Shown here piece after piece: positions 1 to 6,441 of a stretch of 8,556 nt of DNA; the first letter of the stretch is position 1; each line of letters begins with the position of its first letter. Origin of the DNA: JAKORR01 sp964608495. Its GTDB lineage: Bacteria > Armatimonadota > Zipacnadia > Zipacnadales > FEN-943. The notes under the pieces were generated by a model. The model was not told the DNA's origin, ran no database searches, and worked only from the letters and a program-made list of their open reading frames with translations. The stretch lies in assembly GCA_964608495.1 (NCBI GenBank), contig CAZSOQ010000225.1, positions 1 through 8,556 of the forward strand. Direction: 5' to 3'. Made by a program: the position numbers and the translations under genes.

Positions 1-35
1 GATTCGGGGGGGGCCGGGGGACGGGCAGGCGAGAG

Positions 36-65
36 TTGACAGAAGGCGAAAGAGCCCGGTATAAT
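36..65 (+). promoter_or_regulatory. Consensus-perfect sigma-70 promoter
   Basis: The -35 box TTGACA (36-41) and the -10 box TATAAT (60-65) both match the housekeeping consensus at all six positions, with an 18-base spacer. Transcription would start at about 71-73, giving a leader of about 30 bases before the ATG at 102. The leader carries AGAGGAGG (86-93), 8 bases from that ATG. The first T of the -35 box is also part of an in-frame TTG, so a gene caller can extend the downstream gene into the promoter by mistake. The AT-rich -10 box stands out in this GC-rich sequence. Confidence 0.85.
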
Positions 66-101
66 CATGCGTTGAACAGCACGCCAGAGGAGGACGCCGA
101 G

Positions 102-860
102 ATGCCTCAAGACGACGTGTCGGGAGCCGCTCCTGAGAGTCCGGAGAGTGAAGAGACGCCGGAAAGCGCGGAGGGCGCCGGGGGTGCTGAGAGCCCCGAG
201 ACGCCGGCAGAGGCCGAAGAGACGGCTGTGGCGGCGCCTCCTGCCAGTGCCGAGAGGATGCAGCGACGTAGGGGATGCGGGCTGGTGGCGTGGGTGGTGG
301 TTCTGGCGGCTGTGCTGGCAGTGGCGGCCTTTCTGGTACACAAGGCGCAGGTTGAGGAGTTGCGGCGGCAGCAAGAGGAACAGCTTGAGCGGCGTGCCGT
401 ACGTGCCACACAAATGGACCAGATTGGCACCAATCTGGTCAAGGCCTTGAAGGCAGCCGAGGAGGGCGACATCTCGTCCGCGCTCTTGATACTGGAGTCT
501 CAGGGAGAGATTCTGGCAGCGGTGGCCAAGGAAGCGGCGGCGAGTCATGACGCCGAGGACGCGACGGGCGCGGCGGACAAGAAGAGCGCTCTGGCGCAGG
601 CTGCCAGCGGGATCCGGCAGAAGCAGGAAGAGACAAGGGCCTTCGCGGTGCGGCAGATTTCGGGTTTGGCGGTGCAGTTCCCGCAGGTGCGAGAGGCCAG
701 CACGAAGGCGGCGGCCGAGGGCACGGAAGCTGGAGCGACCCCGCAGCCTGAGACGCCGGCGGGAGGCGAGGGAGCCGAGGCGACTCCGGCCCCAGAGGCT
801 CCGGCTCCGACAGGGGAGGGCCAGGCGGCCCCGGCTCCGGCGCCCGGCGCCGGACCGTAG
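102..860 (+). CDS. Single-pass membrane protein with acidic N-terminus and Pro/Ala-rich C-terminus, function unknown
   Basis: I do not recognise a family for this 252-residue protein. Residues 1-52 are low-complexity and acidic (Glu, Pro, Ser, Ala), so probably disordered. A basic patch QRRR (54-57) precedes one hydrophobic helix (about 58-80, GLVAWVVVLAAVLAVAAFLV). By the positive-inside rule the N-terminus lies in the cytoplasm and the rest outside. Residues 82-105 are Glu/Arg/Gln-rich and look like a coiled coil. They are followed by Ala-rich helices (about 107-200) and a Pro/Ala/Gly tail (about 203-252) ending in APAPAPGAGP. The ATG at 102 is chosen over the in-frame TTG at 36 because AGAGGAGG sits 8 bases upstream and the TTG lies inside the promoter. 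No signal-peptidase site is evident. It precedes the HEAT-repeat gene on the same strand, but the 271-base gap leaves co-transcription open. Existence is fairly sure; function is unknown. Confidence 0.75.
   Translation: MPQDDVSGAAPESPESEETPESAEGAGGAESPETPAEAEETAVAAPPASAERMQRRRGCGLVAWVVVLAAVLAVAAFLVHKAQVEELRRQQEEQLERRAVRATQMDQIGTNLVKALKAAEEGDISSALLILESQGEILAAVAKEAAASHDAEDATGAADKKSALAQAASGIRQKQEETRAFAVRQISGLAVQFPQVREASTKAAAEGTEAGATPQPETPAGGEGAEATPAPEAPAPTGEGQAAPAPAPGAGP
837..853 (+). other. Perfect GC hairpin at the 3' end of the first gene
   Basis: CCGGCGC-CCG-GCGCCGG forms a 7-bp all-GC stem with a 3-base loop, ending 4 bases before the TAG stop (858-860). There is no T tract after it. It may stabilise the mRNA end or help termination. 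Because it also encodes the Pro/Ala/Gly tail, it may simply be a by-product of GC-rich coding. Confidence 0.3.
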
Positions 861-1131
861 CCGAGGGGGCGGACGCGGGGCCGGGAGTGTCGAGAGGAAG
901 GCGGCGAGGCGGCAGTCTACGTGAAGGACAGGTTCTGCTGCGAACCGACCTCCAGGTGTGCGGCGGGCTGCGGGGCCTGACGGTGCCAGCCAGTAGGACT
1001 TCACCCCATTCAGATGTGCGGCGACCGGCCGGATGACGGCGCGCAGGCGCGTGCGGGCTCTGGGGCCGGCAAGGCCCCGGGCACGAGGTGCGGTTGCCCG
1101 ACGACCATAATCTCAAGGGAAGTGTGAGGGC
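861..1131 (+). other. Intergenic region upstream of the HEAT-repeat gene
   Basis: This 271-base stretch shows no convincing gene. It holds two modest hairpins: GGTTC (931-935) with GAACC (942-946), and GGGGCC (1062-1067) with GGCCCC (1073-1078, 5-base loop). A CATAAT at 1106-1111 could serve as a -10 box, but no acceptable -35 lies 16-18 bases upstream. Purine-rich AAGGGAAG (1115-1122) and GAGGG (1126-1130) precede the ATG at 1132 and are a loose ribosome binding region. The length suggests that the downstream gene has its own promoter, which I cannot locate. Confidence 0.4.
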
Positions 1132-2637
1132 ATGGCTAGTGCCAAGCGGAAGGCTGCGGAGTTGGTGAAGCGTCTGGGGTCGAAGAACGTGGTCTCGCGA
1201 GACGCTCTGGTGGAGGAGATCGTTGAGGCGGGCGAGGCGGCCACGCCGGCACTGGTGAAGGCGCTGGAGCACGAGGACTATGCCGTGCGGACGGCGGCGG
1301 CGGTGTGTCTGGAGCGGATCGGCGTAACGAGCGTGGCGACGATCAGGGCGCTCATCACGACGCTGAGCGATTCGAGCAAGAACGCGCAGGAGGCGGCGGC
1401 GAAGGCACTGTCCACGGCGGGGGAGGGGGCGGTGCCCTTCCTGCTGGATGCGCTGACAGGGCCCGACCAGGCGGCGCGGCGGTGGGCGGCCGAGGCGCTG
1501 GGGACGATCGGGGATGAGTCGGTGGCGCAGCAGCTCATCGCGCGGCTGAACGACCCGAATCTGGAGGTGCAGCGGGCGGTGGTGGCGGCGCTGGGAAGCC
1601 TGCGGAGCCGGAAGGCAATCATGCCGCTGGTGGACGTGCTGCGGTCGGACAATGCGGAGCTGGCGCGGGCAGCCGCGTCGGCGCTGGGGAAGATTCGGAG
1701 CCAGGTGGCGGTGCAGCCGCTGGTGGAGGCGCTGACGGCGGGGAGCGAGGACGTGCGGTCCACGGCGGCGCGGTCGCTGGCGCAGATCGGCAAGCCGGCG
1801 GTCAGGGACCTGATGGAGCTGCTCAAGCACGAGGACGCGACGGCGCGCAGGTATGCGGCGGAGGTGCTGGGGGAGATCGGCGACGGGACATCATCGCGGG
1901 CACTGATCAAGGCGCTGGAGGACGGGAACGAGAGGGTGATTCACCACGCGGCGCTGGCGCTGGGGAAGCTGAGGTCGCACGCGGCGATCGGGCCGCTGAT
2001 CAAGCTGTTGAAGCACAAGGACGCGTCGGTGCGATGCGCGGCGGCGCAGGGCCTGGCGGCCATAGGGTCGGCCAAGGCCGTGCCGCCGCTGGCACGGGCG
2101 GCGACGGACCCGGACTGGGTGACGCGGCTATCGGCGGTGAGTGGGCTGGCGGACATCGCGCGGCCGGAGTGTCTGCAGCCGCTATCGCGGGCGCTGGAGG
2201 ATAGGGAATGGAGCGTGCGGATGCACGCCGCCCGGGGGGCCGGCGCGGTGGGGAAGTGCACGCCGACGCTGCAGCGGCGGCTGGTCGCCTGCCTGCACGA
2301 CTGGCGGCCGAACGTGCGGCGGGAGGCCGTGCTGGCGCTGGCCGCTATGCGAGCGACCGAGGCCCGCGAGGCGATCGAGGCGTGCCTGAGCGACCCCGAG
2401 GATATGGTGCAGGCGGCCGCTCAGCAGGCGCTGGAGATGCTGCCCGCGGCCCCCAAGGCGCCGAAGAGGACTGCCCGCAAGCGGACCCAGAGCACGCCGA
2501 CGTCCACGAAAAGGACCAAGGCCGGTGAGGCGGGCTCGTCTTCGGGACCGCGAAGACGAGAGACTGGCCAGGCGCCCGCGATGCCAGCAACCAGTAGGGC
2601 ACGGGGCTCGGCCAGGTCTTCCAGCAAGTCACGGTAG
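1132..2637 (+). CDS. HEAT-repeat (PBS-lyase-type) protein with basic C-terminal tail
   Basis: This 501-residue protein is built almost wholly of about 14 HEAT repeats of 30-33 residues. After an N-terminal cap (1-49), repeats start near residues 50, 83, 113, 144, 175, 206, 236, 267, 298, 329, 360, 393 and 424. Each has the pattern xVRxxAAxALGxIGxxxAxxPLIxALxD, typical of the phycobilisome-lyase-like HEAT family. Such solenoids are protein-binding scaffolds, and similarity alone does not imply phycobilin lyase activity. Residues 438-501 form a separate tail with 17 Lys/Arg against 2 Glu, rich in Ser, Thr, Pro and Ala (PKAPKRTARKRTQSTPTSTK). It resembles histone-H1-like or nucleic-acid-binding tails. 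There is no signal peptide or membrane segment, so it is cytoplasmic. The ATG at 1132 has only a loose purine-rich leader, but the repeat pattern begins soon after it. The partner and role are unknown; the membrane-protein gene upstream is a candidate neighbour. Confidence 0.9.
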   Translation: MASAKRKAAELVKRLGSKNVVSRDALVEEIVEAGEAATPALVKALEHEDYAVRTAAAVCLERIGVTSVATIRALITTLSDSSKNAQEAAAKALSTAGEGAVPFLLDALTGPDQAARRWAAEALGTIGDESVAQQLIARLNDPNLEVQRAVVAALGSLRSRKAIMPLVDVLRSDNAELARAAASALGKIRSQVAVQPLVEALTAGSEDVRSTAARSLAQIGKPAVRDLMELLKHEDATARRYAAEVLGEIGDGTSSRALIKALEDGNERVIHHAALALGKLRSHAAIGPLIKLLKHKDASVRCAAAQGLAAIGSAKAVPPLARAATDPDWVTRLSAVSGLADIARPECLQPLSRALEDREWSVRMHAARGAGAVGKCTPTLQRRLVACLHDWRPNVRREAVLALAAMRATEAREAIEACLSDPEDMVQAAAQQALEMLPAAPKAPKRTARKRTQSTPTSTKRTKAGEAGSSSGPRRRETGQAPAMPATSRARGSARSSSKSR

Positions 2638-2657
2638 GCGGGAAGGGGTCGAGCGAA

Positions 2658-2691
2658 GGGGGACGGCGGGGCTGAAGCCCCGCCCTGCCCC
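2658..2691. terminator. Strong hairpin between convergent genes, possible bidirectional terminator
   Basis: GGCGGGGC (2665-2672) pairs perfectly with GCCCCGCC (2677-2684) across a TGAA loop. The stem extends outward to 2658 and 2691 with two mismatches. It lies in the 73-base gap between the stop of the HEAT gene (2637) and the stop of the minus-strand glycosidase gene (2711), where a terminator serving both strands is expected. Neither side has a T tract, so it is not a classical intrinsic terminator. The palindromic core could instead be a member of a dispersed intergenic repeat family. Confidence 0.55.
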
Positions 2692-2710
2692 GCAGCAGAC
2701 CGCGGGAGGG

Positions 2711-3727
2711 TCAGCGGGCCGCGCGCTCGGCGAGCCAGCGGGCCAGGCGTTCGTGCCGCGGGCGTAGCGAGCCGTCCGGCAGGGCGAAGGGCATGTAGGC
2801 CGAGTCGCTGGGCGGCGTGTTGCCGTGGAACCAGTCGGGCCTGGTGGACACCATCCTGCCGGCGGTCAGGGTCCACAGCAGCCAGCCGATACCCCTCTCT
2901 TCCAGGGCCTCGATGGACCAGATGGCCATGTCCACGTGGCGGTCGTCGTTCACGCTTCCGCGGCAGGTCTCGGTGGCGACGAGGGGCTTGCCCGCGTCGC
3001 GGGCGATGGCCAGGTTCTCGTCGCAGAGGCGGGCCATGTCCTCGCGCGTGTTGGCGTAGGGATGGAAGCTGATGACGTCCACGTAGGGCTCGAAGATGCG
3101 CACGTTGTCGCCGGTCATGGTGCCCACGGTGATCGGCTGGGCCGGGTCGAGGGCGCGAGCACGCTCGCAGAGGGCGACGACGAACTCGGTCTCGCGGGCC
3201 TGGAGCACGTCGTTGGGGTCGCCCCAGCGTGAGCCGGCGCCCAGGAGGCAGCGCAGGGAGCCGTCGTCGTCGGCGACGGGCCGGATGGGCACCGTCCACT
3301 GCAGGGGCTCGTTGCAGATGTCCCAGGCGATGATGCGCTCGTCGGAGGCCCAGCGCCCCACCACCTCGTCCACGTAGTCGTAGAAGATGCTCCAGTCAGC
3401 CTGGGGCGGGGCGAAGTGGTCGAGGGCCACACCACCGGCGGGGTAGAGGCCGTCAACCCAGCGGTTGATGAGGGTGGGCATGACACCCAGGCCGAGATCG
3501 GCGGCGACGTCCAGGCCGGCCTCGAAGGCGCGGAGGGTCTCGCCGGGGCGCAGGCGCCAGGCCTGCCAATCCCACCAGACGCGGATGGTGTCGGCGCCGT
3601 ACTGGAGCGCGGCGGCCAACTCGCGGGCCGCCTGGTCGGCGTCAAAGCGCGTCCAGGCCTCGTAGAGCAGCGCGGCCCAGCTCGGGATCCAGTTGAAGCC
3701 CTTGACCTGGGACCACTCGGTGCTCAT
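2711..3727 (-). CDS. GH5-like (clan GH-A) glycoside hydrolase without signal peptide
   Basis: This 338-residue protein has the size and motif order of a (beta/alpha)8 retaining glycosidase related to cellulase family GH5. Visible landmarks are IRVWW with Arg49, WDICNEP with the likely acid/base Glu140, SFHPY with His222, VATETC with the likely nucleophile Glu253, and GWLLWTL with Trp285. Both catalytic glutamates are present, so it should be active on a beta-linked glucan, mannan or similar substrate that I cannot specify. There is no signal peptide, anchor or carbohydrate-binding module, which suggests a cytoplasmic enzyme acting on short oligosaccharides. An in-frame ATG at 3733 directly abuts GAGGAGG. 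The ATG at 3727 lies 6 bases after it and is therefore preferred. It follows the iron-sulfur gene on the same strand, but 261 bases of hairpin-rich DNA separate them, so separate control is likely. Confidence 0.85.
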   Translation of the reverse strand: MSTEWSQVKGFNWIPSWAALLYEAWTRFDADQAARELAAALQYGADTIRVWWDWQAWRLRPGETLRAFEAGLDVAADLGLGVMPTLINRWVDGLYPAGGVALDHFAPPQADWSIFYDYVDEVVGRWASDERIIAWDICNEPLQWTVPIRPVADDDGSLRCLLGAGSRWGDPNDVLQARETEFVVALCERARALDPAQPITVGTMTGDNVRIFEPYVDVISFHPYANTREDMARLCDENLAIARDAGKPLVATETCRGSVNDDRHVDMAIWSIEALEERGIGWLLWTLTAGRMVSTRPDWFHGNTPPSDSAYMPFALPDGSLRPRHERLARWLAERAAR

Positions 3728-3776
3728 GGTCATCCTCCTCGCGGGCTAAGTAGCTTCTCGCGATGGCGCAAGCAAA

Positions 3777-3811
3777 GCTGCGCAACTGCAGACACCCTGA
3801 GGTTGCGCAGC
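3777..3811 (-). promoter_or_regulatory. Alternative 10-bp stem upstream of the glycosidase, possible attenuator
   Basis: GCTGCGCAAC (3777-3786) and GTTGCGCAGC (3802-3811) are perfect reverse complements with a 15-base loop. The right arm overlaps the adjacent 8-bp hairpin (3799-3817), so the two cannot form together. In a minus-strand transcript the 8-bp hairpin is made first. The 10-bp stem follows and is succeeded by TTTGCTT, a weak T-rich stretch. It lies about 50 bases before the glycosidase start. Competing hairpins of this kind are the layout of an attenuator, but no ligand or leader peptide is visible and it may be chance. Confidence 0.3.
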
Positions 3812-3988
3812 AACCTCGGGCTCTGCCCGGAGAAGCTTCGCTTCTCTAGACCCCGCTGGGGACGCGGTCCCCAGACCCCACTATCCGCGCAACTACGTCC
3901 GCGCCGTGCCATGGCCTCGGCCGCGGATGACACGGGGTCGGCCCGCTTGGGCCTGCATGCCCCGGTCTCTGTCAATGGGCGCAACTGC
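3780..3988. repeat. 10-base direct repeats flanking the hairpin-rich segment
   Basis: GCGCAACTGC occurs exactly at 3780-3789 and at 3979-3988. A partial copy, GCGCAACTAC, lies at 3887-3896. The outer copies enclose about 190 bases that contain the hairpin cluster. The right copy directly abuts the TAA stop (3989-3991, read on minus) of the iron-sulfur gene. The layout resembles a small non-coding element with duplicated target ends, inserted just after a stop codon. No transposase-type terminal inverted repeat was found, so this is only a suggestion. Confidence 0.4.
3799..3874. repeat. Cluster of four perfect hairpins with 3-base loops
   Basis: Four perfect inverted repeats lie in 76 bases, each with a 3-base loop: GAGGTTGC-GCA-GCAACCTC (3799-3817), CGGGC-TCT-GCCCG (3817-3829), GAGAAGC-TTC-GCTTCTC (3830-3846) and CTGGGGAC-GCG-GTCCCCAG (3856-3874). 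The first three are contiguous, and 9 bases separate the third from the fourth. The region is non-coding and sits between the stop of the iron-sulfur gene and the start of the glycosidase gene. It could end transcription of the upstream gene, protect mRNA ends, or be a copy of an interspersed palindromic element. The stems differ in sequence, so this is not a CRISPR or simple tandem array. Confidence 0.75.
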
Positions 3989-6376
3989 TTAGCCGCCGCG
4001 GAGCTTGAGATGGCAGGCGCGGACGCAGGGCTCGACGATGCAGAGCAGGTGCTTCTGGCTCGGGTCGAGCCGGGCGTAGGCGGCGAGCAGGTCCTCGGGC
4101 GTGACCTTGCCCTCTGGCGGCAGAAGATCGGTGGCGCTGCCGATCCAGCGCGGGCCCTCGTCGGCCACGAGGCCGTAGCGCTTGGCCCACTCGCAGCGGA
4201 GCCAGTCGAGCACGCCCAGGTTGAGCGTGCGCCCCTCGATTTCCACCCGCAACGTCTCGGCGGCCAGCGCGGCGGTGGGACAGGCGCCCACGCAGGGCCG
4301 GTCGCAGGTTGCGCAGGGCGCCTCGGCCTCCAGCAGCGGCGTGGCGGCCAGAGGCGCGTCGGTGACGATGCTGATGAAGAAGTCGCGGGTGTCATGCTCG
4401 GGCGTCCAGACAGCGCCGGTATGGAGCATGAGGCCGAGGCCCGCGGCGACGGCGGCGAAGCGCGACGAGCGGAAATCGGGCTGGCGGCCGCGCGGATTGG
4501 CCTGGACGCCGGCCGTGCCCATGAGGTCGTCGGCGATAACGGCGCGGAAGCCGGCGGCGGCGAGCGCCTGGGAGAGCGCGTAGGCCGCATAGCGCAGCTC
4601 GCGCCGGGCCTGGCAAACGGCGTAGGCGTAGGGGCCGACGGCGTCGGCGGGGGGGAGCGTGGCGCGATCGAGCGTCGTGGCCGGGACCTGAACGGCCAGG
4701 ACGATGACGGCACGGGCGTCGGGCAGGAGGTCGGTGGCGCGGCGGATGATGGGCTGGGACCTGGGCTGGAGCCTGGGCTCGACGGGGCCGTGGACGCCGC
4801 CCGTGTCCACGGCGGTGAAGCTCATGGCGTCGGTGTCGAGGAGCTGTTCGAGCTGGCCAGCGATCTGGGCGATGCGCTCAGGCGAGGCGAAGCCGATCAG
4901 GTCAACCGTGCCGGGCAGGGCGTCGAAGAGCCCGCGGACGAGGCTGTCCTCGGGCGAGCATTCGGCGCCGCGGCCGAGGGCCTGGGCGCGGGAGAGACGA
5001 CGGCCGGCGAGGCACTGGAGCACGGGCCAGAGCCTGTCGCCAGGAGGATCAGGGTTGACGGCGACGCCGGGCTGGAGCGGGGCGCTGGTGATGACCGTGC
5101 CGATATGCAGGCGCCGGTCCAGGCCAGGCACCGAGACGTGCCCCTGCTCGTCCACCTCACCCATTGCGGTGGCGCGAACCGCCTCGGCGGCGGACACGCG
5201 CGTGCAGGGGATAGCGGCGTAGCCCAGGCGCTCTAGCTGGCGGGCGATGTCGTGCTCGGCGAAGCGGGCCAGGTCGGCGAGGGCCGTGGAGAGCTCGTGG
5301 GTGGGCGGCGCGTCGGGGCCGGCGCCCTCGGGCCAGGCGAAGGCGAAGGCCAGCAGGCTGCGGCCGTCGGTGAGGCGGGGCGCGAGATCGAGCCCGGCCT
5401 GGGCACAGGCGGCCTCGTCGGCGACGGCGACGACGCGGGCACCCCAGTCGAAGGCGATGCGCTGGGCGTTCCAGGTGGCCGGGCGGTTGAGATCGGGGCC
5501 GTCGGGCGAGGTATTGAGGCGGCGGCGGACAGTGTCGGTGTAGTCAGGGTCGTGGTGACGGAGCTTGGGGGGCAGGCAGAAGCGCAGGCAGGAGCCCATC
5601 TCGCCGCCGCGGCGGCCGTGGCGGGCGAGGTTCTCGAGGATGACGTCCTCGGTGATGTGCTCGGGCTTGGGCAGATCGAGGTCGAGGCCGTAGTGCTCAG
5701 CCCAGGAGCAGCGCCAGATGCTCTTGTTGGCGTAGCGCATCTCCTTGTCCTCGATGAGGACGACGCACTCGCCGTCCACCTCGAGGTCGTAGGCCTGGGT
5801 CTGGCAGTGGCGGGCGCACATCATGCAGCGATCGCAGAGGGGGTCGCCGCGATAGAGAGGCGTGGGTTCGAGGGGGGCGTCGGTGATGAGAGTGGCGAAG
5901 CGCTGGCGCGGGCCGAACTCGGGCGTTAGGAGCAGGCCGGACCAGCCTATCTCGCCCAGGCCCGCGGCGGCGGCGGCGTGGATGTCGCTGATATCGGGGA
6001 TGAAGGGGCGCGTCATGCCGCCGTAGGGACGGAAGCGCCAGATGTTGGTGGCGGGCATGGGGATGGCGCGCCAGCCGTGGTCTTGGAGCAGGCGGGCCAA
6101 GGCCCAGACGAGGTGCTCGTTGCGGGTGTTCATCACGCCCTGGACGTCGTAGGGGCCGGTGTCGTGGGGCGTGGGGCGGCCGCCCATCTCGACGGCGCCG
6201 TCGGTGTGATGCAGGGCGACGACGATGATGTTGCGGGCGTCGGGGAAGTGGCCCTGGGGCGAGAGCAGCAAGGGGGCGTGCTCGTAGCGCTCGACGTTGG
6301 CGATGCCCACGAGGTCGGCGCCGAGATCGCGGGCGCGGTGATGCACAAGCTGGGTCAGAGACGGATCGTAGGGCAT
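3989..6376 (-). CDS. Internally triplicated QueG/reductive-dehalogenase-like iron-sulfur protein
   Basis: This 795-residue protein is about twice the usual QueG length. Copy 1 (about 8-275) has CDRCMMCARHC (Cys181, 184, 187, 191), WRCSWAEHYGL (Cys223) and CLRFC (Cys263, 267). Copy 3 (about 485-793) has CATCDRPCVGACP (Cys688, 691, 695, 699), LRCEWAKRYGL (Cys728) and CVRAC (Cys784, 788). Each could hold two [4Fe-4S] clusters. Copy 2 (about 305-437) keeps the family signature TVITSAPLQP, parallel to TLITDAPLEP and SIVTDAPLAA in the outer copies, but has no cluster motif. QueG reduces epoxyqueuosine in tRNA using cobalamin and Fe-S clusters. I infer redox function but not that substrate. There is no Tat signal, so it is cytoplasmic. 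The ATG at 6376 is preferred over 6397 because AAAGGAG lies 9 bases before it and nothing suitable precedes the other. A 65-base gap separates it from the nucleotidyltransferase gene upstream. Confidence 0.85.
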   Translation of the reverse strand: MPYDPSLTQLVHHRARDLGADLVGIANVERYEHAPLLLSPQGHFPDARNIIVVALHHTDGAVEMGGRPTPHDTGPYDVQGVMNTRNEHLVWALARLLQDHGWRAIPMPATNIWRFRPYGGMTRPFIPDISDIHAAAAAGLGEIGWSGLLLTPEFGPRQRFATLITDAPLEPTPLYRGDPLCDRCMMCARHCQTQAYDLEVDGECVVLIEDKEMRYANKSIWRCSWAEHYGLDLDLPKPEHITEDVILENLARHGRRGGEMGSCLRFCLPPKLRHHDPDYTDTVRRRLNTSPDGPDLNRPATWNAQRIAFDWGARVVAVADEAACAQAGLDLAPRLTDGRSLLAFAFAWPEGAGPDAPPTHELSTALADLARFAEHDIARQLERLGYAAIPCTRVSAAEAVRATAMGEVDEQGHVSVPGLDRRLHIGTVITSAPLQPGVAVNPDPPGDRLWPVLQCLAGRRLSRAQALGRGAECSPEDSLVRGLFDALPGTVDLIGFASPERIAQIAGQLEQLLDTDAMSFTAVDTGGVHGPVEPRLQPRSQPIIRRATDLLPDARAVIVLAVQVPATTLDRATLPPADAVGPYAYAVCQARRELRYAAYALSQALAAAGFRAVIADDLMGTAGVQANPRGRQPDFRSSRFAAVAAGLGLMLHTGAVWTPEHDTRDFFISIVTDAPLAATPLLEAEAPCATCDRPCVGACPTAALAAETLRVEIEGRTLNLGVLDWLRCEWAKRYGLVADEGPRWIGSATDLLPPEGKVTPEDLLAAYARLDPSQKHLLCIVEPCVRACHLKLRGG

Positions 6377-6400
6377 GGCGCGATTCTCCTTTGCCATGGC

Positions 6401-6422
6401 GGGCCGCGGAAGGGCCGCGGGA
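6401..6422. repeat. Two-copy 11-base tandem repeat
   Basis: GGGCCGCGGAA (6401-6411) is followed directly by GGGCCGCGGGA (6412-6422), one base different. It lies in the 65-base gap between the nucleotidyltransferase stop and the iron-sulfur protein start. Each unit contains the palindrome CCGCGG. No function is evident. Confidence 0.5.
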
Positions 6423-6441
6423 GGGTTCGCCGGGCGAGGGC

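Noticed and set aside
36..101. TTG at 36 as the start of the first gene, adding 22 residues
   Set aside because: The TTG is part of a perfect -35 box and lies upstream of the -10 box, so it would not be transcribed from this promoter. The ATG at 102 has a strong ribosome binding site.
921..980. 19-residue cysteine-rich frame from a GTG at 921 (VKDRFCCEPTSRCAAGCGA)
   Set aside because: It has no good ribosome binding site and is short enough to occur by chance; four cysteines alone are not evidence.
439..1830. 463-residue open frame on minus
   Set aside because: Its Arg/Pro/Leu-rich low-complexity translation is the mirror of the HEAT repeats and of the first gene. It also crosses an intergenic region.
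3728..3733. ATG at 3733 as the glycosidase start
   Set aside because: It touches the GAGGAGG with no spacer. The ATG at 3727 has a 6-base spacer.
3799..3874. Hairpin cluster as a CRISPR array or integron attC site
   Set aside because: The stems are all different, there are no equal repeats and spacers, and no cas or integrase gene is present.
3944..3975. TTGACA on minus (3975-3970) as a promoter for the glycosidase
   Set aside because: No -10-like hexamer lies 16-18 bases downstream on that strand; the region there reads GCCCAA.
3416..5236. 606-residue open frame on plus
   Set aside because: It is antisense to the iron-sulfur and glycosidase genes. It is Gly/Ala/Glu-rich without recognisable motifs and crosses the hairpin cluster. 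Long antisense frames are expected at this GC content.
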